This document shows positions 4,893 through 7,204 of a stretch of 7,204 bases of DNA, one piece after another. How positions within the stretch are numbered: position 1 is the stretch's first letter; each line of letters opens with the position of its first letter. The position numbers were made by a program, and so were the translations under genes. The notes below the pieces were generated by a model. That model saw nothing but the letters and a program-made list of their open reading frames with translations. It ran no database searches and was not told the DNA's origin. Origin of the DNA: an uncultured Gilliamella sp. (lineage in GTDB: Bacteria > Pseudomonadota > Gammaproteobacteria > Enterobacterales > Enterobacteriaceae); NCBI GenBank assembly GCA_945291235.1, contig CALYQY010000103.1:1-7204 (forward strand), written 5' to 3'.

Positions 4893-5855
4893 CTATTGAT
4901 TAATTATGTGCTCTGGTTTAACTGTTAGTTGCATACCTGAACCAACCTTCACTTTGATATGTTCTTTTTCAATATCAATGATCTGCACTTTTAATGGTTT
5001 ATTGCCCATCGTAACCTTAACAAAATCACCAATTTTTAAAACTCTATTTTTTTTAGGTGGAGTATAAGCTCTTTTAGGTTTCGATTTGTTTTGTTTTTTA
5101 AAGTGCTCTTTAGCTTTACTTTTGCTCTCTTTAAGCTGTTGTTGTGCATAATCCATCTGTTCTTGGGTAATGACTTCATTGAGATTACCATCTAAATCAA
5201 CACGATGCGAGCCAACTTTTATACTATATAAGTAACGCCAATTATTGGTATAAACACGTAAGGCAACACGTAGTTTCGTTTTGCTTAATTCTTGGTTTCC
5301 ATCAAGACGTGAAAGTATGTCCTGAAATATGCCGATTTTCAAGGGTTTTGCTTCGCCCTCAATAGTAAAACAATTAGGAAATTGTTGGGCTAAATATACA
5401 ATAATTTCTTTACTATTTGTCAATTGAAACTGTTTTTCCATCTGTTCTGCCGTAATAATTAAACTGTTGGGTTGTGAATGAATTGCGTTATTGTTTACTT
5501 TGGGTTGTTCTTTAAAGGATTCTATCGTTTTTTCTTTACTTTCTATTAGTTGTTGCTTAGCAAGATTCATCTGTTCCTGAGTTATGATTTCATGGGGATT
5601 ACCGTCTAAATCGATCCGATAAACCCCAATTTTTATACTTTCTAAATAATGCTGACTATTCATGTAGAAATCTAACGCATCATTGAGTTTAGCTAAGCTT
5701 AATTTAGGGTTTTCATTTAATCGGGAAATAATGTCGTAAACAATGCCCTTTTTAAAAGGTTTGACATTATTCCCAAACGCAAAAGAATCTGGAAATTGCT
5801 TAACTAAATAAGCAATAATTTCGTCATTTGTTGTTAATTGAAATTGTTTTCCCAT
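4893..5855 (-). CDS. proQ: ProQ RNA chaperone with duplicated FinO domain
   Basis: ProQ binds structured sRNAs and mRNA 3' ends through a FinO/ProQ domain. This 320-aa version (E. coli 232) carries two such domains, residues 1-117 and 139-255. They align without gaps at offset 138 with about 66 of 117 identities. A short Lys-rich linker (about 250-270) and the C-terminal Tudor-like domain (272-320) follow once. Domain 2 keeps the E. coli RNA-binding positions K35, K54, R58, R62, R69, Y70 and R80. Domain 1 keeps K35, Y70 and R80 but has L, N, D and H at 54, 58, 62 and 69. Residue M139 begins the second copy and is preceded by a copy of the gene's own leader. The TAG stop is 3-9 bp from prc, the usual proQ-prc order. 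The gene lies 63 bp behind a Mu-type regulator on the same strand, with no clear promoter between. Confidence 0.93.
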   Translation of the reverse strand: MGKQFQLTTNDEIIAYLVKQFPDSFAFGNNVKPFKKGIVYDIISRLNENPKLSLAKLNDALDFYMNSQHYLESIKIGVYRIDLDGNPHEIITQEQMNLAKQQLIESKEKTIESFKEQPKVNNNAIHSQPNSLIITAEQMEKQFQLTNSKEIIVYLAQQFPNCFTIEGEAKPLKIGIFQDILSRLDGNQELSKTKLRVALRVYTNNWRYLYSIKVGSHRVDLDGNLNEVITQEQMDYAQQQLKESKSKAKEHFKKQNKSKPKRAYTPPKKNRVLKIGDFVKVTMGNKPLKVQIIDIEKEHIKVKVGSGMQLTVKPEHIINQ

Positions 5856-5880
5856 TTACTTTTCCGTAATAACTAAATTT
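5091..5880 (-). repeat. Tandem duplication within proQ including 5' leader
   Basis: Two units of about 376 bp, 5505-5880 and 5091-5466, are offset by exactly 414 bp with no indels in the aligned coding part. The unit includes 25 bp of non-coding leader before the proQ ATG. That leader is repeated before the internal ATG at 5441, with 17 of 25 bases identical by hand count and the core TTTARTTATTACGG kept (13 of 14). The second leader copy is read in frame as the inter-domain linker SLIITAEQ. Confidence 0.85.
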
Positions 5881-5918
5881 TATAAGCGCTAAAGTATATA
5901 TCAGCTAAATTAATAACA

Positions 5919-6275
5919 CTAATCTTCTTTATTTTGTTTATTGATGAAACTGATGAAATCTTTTATACCATTTCGCATTAGCCATGAAGAGACAATCGAT
6001 TGCTCATCGGGTGTCAATTGTTCAAAAGCAGTCATCCAAAGTTGAAGAGGTTCAATGGGTGAAATTACATAGCTTGCACTCTCTTCCTCAATATATAATG
6101 CTTTTTTGACATCTGACGGTAAACTTCCAATATGATATTCGACAGCTTTACCTCGAACACCTGAACGTTTACGTGCAGTCCATTTTTCAGCTCTTGCTTT
6201 TCGATTAATACCTTGTATTGTTGTAGGCATCCCTGCAATGCTTGACAGCTCTTTAGATGAGAACCATTCTTTCAT
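5919..6275 (-). CDS. Mu-type DNA-binding protein (MuA N-terminal / c repressor-like)
   Basis: A 118-aa protein whose first 60 residues match the Mu transposase/repressor DNA-binding domain: MKEWFSSKEL, GMPTTIQGINRKARAEKW, then ARKRSGVRGKAVEYHIGSLP. This winged-helix domain recognises operator or transposon-end DNA in phage Mu. The rest (about 80-118, LQLWMTAFEQLTPDEQSIV and onward) is a helical tail with no catalytic transposase motif. Its length and position opposite a Ner-like gene fit a c-type repressor better than a MuA fragment. ATG 6275 is preferred over ATG 6284 because AGGA lies 8 nt before it, while it touches the earlier ATG. The gene runs toward proQ with a gap of 63 bp, so it may drive or modulate proQ-prc by readthrough. 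No terminator is seen in the gap. Confidence 0.75.
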   Translation of the reverse strand: MKEWFSSKELSSIAGMPTTIQGINRKARAEKWTARKRSGVRGKAVEYHIGSLPSDVKKALYIEEESASYVISPIEPLQLWMTAFEQLTPDEQSIVSSWLMRNGIKDFISFINKQNKED

Positions 6276-6345
6276 TTTAACCATCCTAATTTTAAATAAC
6301 CAGAAAAAAATACAGAAATTAAAGAAATCTTGTTATACTAAATAA

Positions 6346-6395
6346 GAAACGAGTTATTATCACAAATTAACTTGAATAATGAAATTACTCGTTTC
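6346..6395. promoter_or_regulatory. 9-bp inverted repeat in the c/ner control region
   Basis: GAAACGAGT (6346-6354) and ACTCGTTTC (6387-6395) are perfect 9-bp inverted arms with centres 41 bp apart, near four helical turns. They lie in the 177-bp region between the divergent Mu-type regulator and the Ner-like gene. Nearby is a TATAAC/TATACT-like -10 box around 6333-6339, readable on either strand, but no convincing -35 partner. The arms are probably operator half-sites for one of the two flanking proteins. Confidence 0.55.
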
Positions 6396-6452
6396 AGTAA
6401 TTTTAGAGCATAGCATAGATAAAATAAGTTATAAACTAAGAGGGAACAAAAA

Positions 6453-6794
6453 ATGGAAATAAAATTCAGCGATTGGCATCACGCTGATATTATAGCTGCA
6501 CTAAAAAAGAAAGGGACAACACTATCTGAATTATCCCGCCGATCGGGTTTTAGTTCGTCAACTCTTGGTAATGCGCTTGTTCGACCATGGACAAAAGGGG
6601 AATTTATTATTGCTAAAGCCCTTGATTTAGATCCGTCCGAAATTTGGCCTAGTCGTTATATTGATGCAAAAACAAATCAGCCAATTAAGCGTGTTGTTTA
6701 TGAAAAGAAATTAAATTTTGAATCATCCGGTTTAAATCAAGAAATGATTGAAGAAATGATAGAAAAAATAAATAAAAATAATCAGGAAACTTAA
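6453..6794 (+). CDS. Ner-like transcriptional regulator (Mu Ner / Nlp family)
   Basis: A 113-aa protein whose residues 7-70 match phage Mu Ner: DWHHADIIAALKKKG, LSELSRRSGFSSSTLGNAL, then KGEFIIAKALDLDPSEIWPSRY. In Mu, Ner binds the early control region and dampens both the repressor and the early transposition promoters; chromosomal relatives (Nlp/SfsB) also exist. Ner is about 75 aa, so this version has an extra C-terminal tail of about 40 residues, ending in a charged helix (NQEMIEEMIEKINKNN). The ATG has a good AGAGGG ribosome binding site 8 nt upstream. It is divergent from the Mu-type repressor gene, the Mu c/ner arrangement, but no transposase A or B gene follows. It is either a prophage relic or a recruited host regulator. 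Confidence 0.85.
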   Translation: MEIKFSDWHHADIIAALKKKGTTLSELSRRSGFSSSTLGNALVRPWTKGEFIIAKALDLDPSEIWPSRYIDAKTNQPIKRVVYEKKLNFESSGLNQEMIEEMIEKINKNNQET

Positions 6795-7115
6795 GAAATA
6801 TTTCAATGAAATATATAAAGATTAAGTTCATTTGTTTCTAAATTTTATGTATTGACTGATATTTTCAACAAAATTAAAGTATTAAACTATATTAATTTTA
6901 AGTGACTTCTTATTTTGTTTAAAAATAGTTTTTTAGTTTAATTAGTGAATGAATTAGGGAGTATATGATTACTCATTTTTTTATTGTGACTTCGCAAGTT
7001 GCATCATTATTTTTAATTTAGTAAAACTAGAGATAAAAAATAGTTTAATTGAGTTTAAAAACCATTCTTTTAAACAGATATTCTTATTAGTGATGCTAAA
7101 ATCATGATGCTGTGC
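6795..7115. other. AT-rich region without recognisable genes
   Basis: About 320 bp between the Ner-like gene and the rnpB promoter. All frames are broken by frequent stops, and I see no remnant of a transposase. The only structure is a perfect 17-bp AT palindrome (6798-6814, arms ATATTTCA/TGAAATAT) four bases after the ner stop, which is too AT-rich for a standard terminator. Confidence 0.6.
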
Positions 7116-7143
7116 TAGACAAAATGATACTTTACGCTATACT
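7116..7143 (+). promoter_or_regulatory. Promoter of rnpB
   Basis: TAGACA (7116-7121), a 16-bp spacer and TATACT (7138-7143) place initiation at about 7151, exactly where homology to the 5' end of RNase P RNA begins. Confidence 0.75.
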
Positions 7144-7150
7144 AATCTGC

Positions 7151-7204
7151 GAAATTAACCAGACAATCGCTGCTTTGTTGTAGTCCTTGTAAAAGAGGAG
7201 ACAA
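7151..7204 (+). ncRNA. rnpB: RNase P RNA (5' end, truncated by window)
   Basis: The last 54 nt match the start of gammaproteobacterial RNase P RNA, the catalytic RNA that trims tRNA 5' leaders. The E. coli 5' segment ACCAGACAGTCGCCGCTT corresponds to ACCAGACAATCGCTGCTT here (7159-7176). It is followed by the expected GTAGTCCT-loop-AGAGGAGAC region of the first helices. The E. coli RNA is 377 nt, so about six sevenths lies beyond the window. It marks the host chromosome on the right side of the Mu-like remnant. Confidence 0.85.

Noticed and set aside
6795..7115. Remnant of Mu transposase A downstream of ner
   Set aside because: All frames are interrupted by dense stops and no transposase-like stretch is recognisable.

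Overview
The window suggests an AT-rich gammaproteobacterium. The chromosomal genes are a ProQ-type RNA chaperone, the tail-specific protease Prc, tRNA-Ser(GGA) and the start of RNase P RNA. All look gammaproteobacterial, and the low G+C content together with the Prc/ProQ sequences would fit Orbaceae (Gilliamella/Frischella type) or a relative. That placement is an inference. The host block is flanked on both sides by phage-derived regulatory modules.

Left part (1-2422) is the control region of a lambdoid-type prophage or a reduced relative. A CI/LexA-like self-cleaving repressor (923-1618, +) lies divergent to a Q-type antiterminator (99-635, -). Between them is an array of 14-bp palindromes placed over two divergent promoters. 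Directly behind Q is a perfect consensus sigma70 promoter (TTGACA-17-TATAAT) followed within about 30 bp by an intrinsic terminator. This is the pR'-tR' layout of Q-controlled late operons, so late genes should continue leftward outside the window. Cro, CII and replication genes are absent between CI and Q, so the repressor appears to control the late activator directly. To the right of CI, a promoter with similar palindromes would make a structured leader RNA resembling phage c4 antisense RNA. That RNA ends in a strong terminator placed immediately before the ribosome binding site of a 44-aa membrane peptide; a 93-aa protein of unknown function follows.

Middle part (2519-5855, all on the minus strand) is the host block: proQ, prc, a previously untracked 29-aa membrane peptide and tRNA-Ser(GGA), whose 3' end faces the prophage. 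proQ is unusual. It carries two tandem FinO/ProQ domains, from a duplication that also copied the gene's own 5' leader. The leader copy is now translated as linker. The N-terminal domain has lost most of the residues known to bind RNA in E. coli ProQ, while the C-terminal copy keeps them.

Right part (5919-7204) holds a Mu-like pair of regulators, a MuA/c-repressor-type DNA-binding protein (-) and a Ner-like protein (+). They share a promoter region containing a 9-bp inverted repeat. No transposase genes follow. After about 320 bp of featureless AT-rich DNA the window ends in the promoter and first 54 nt of rnpB.
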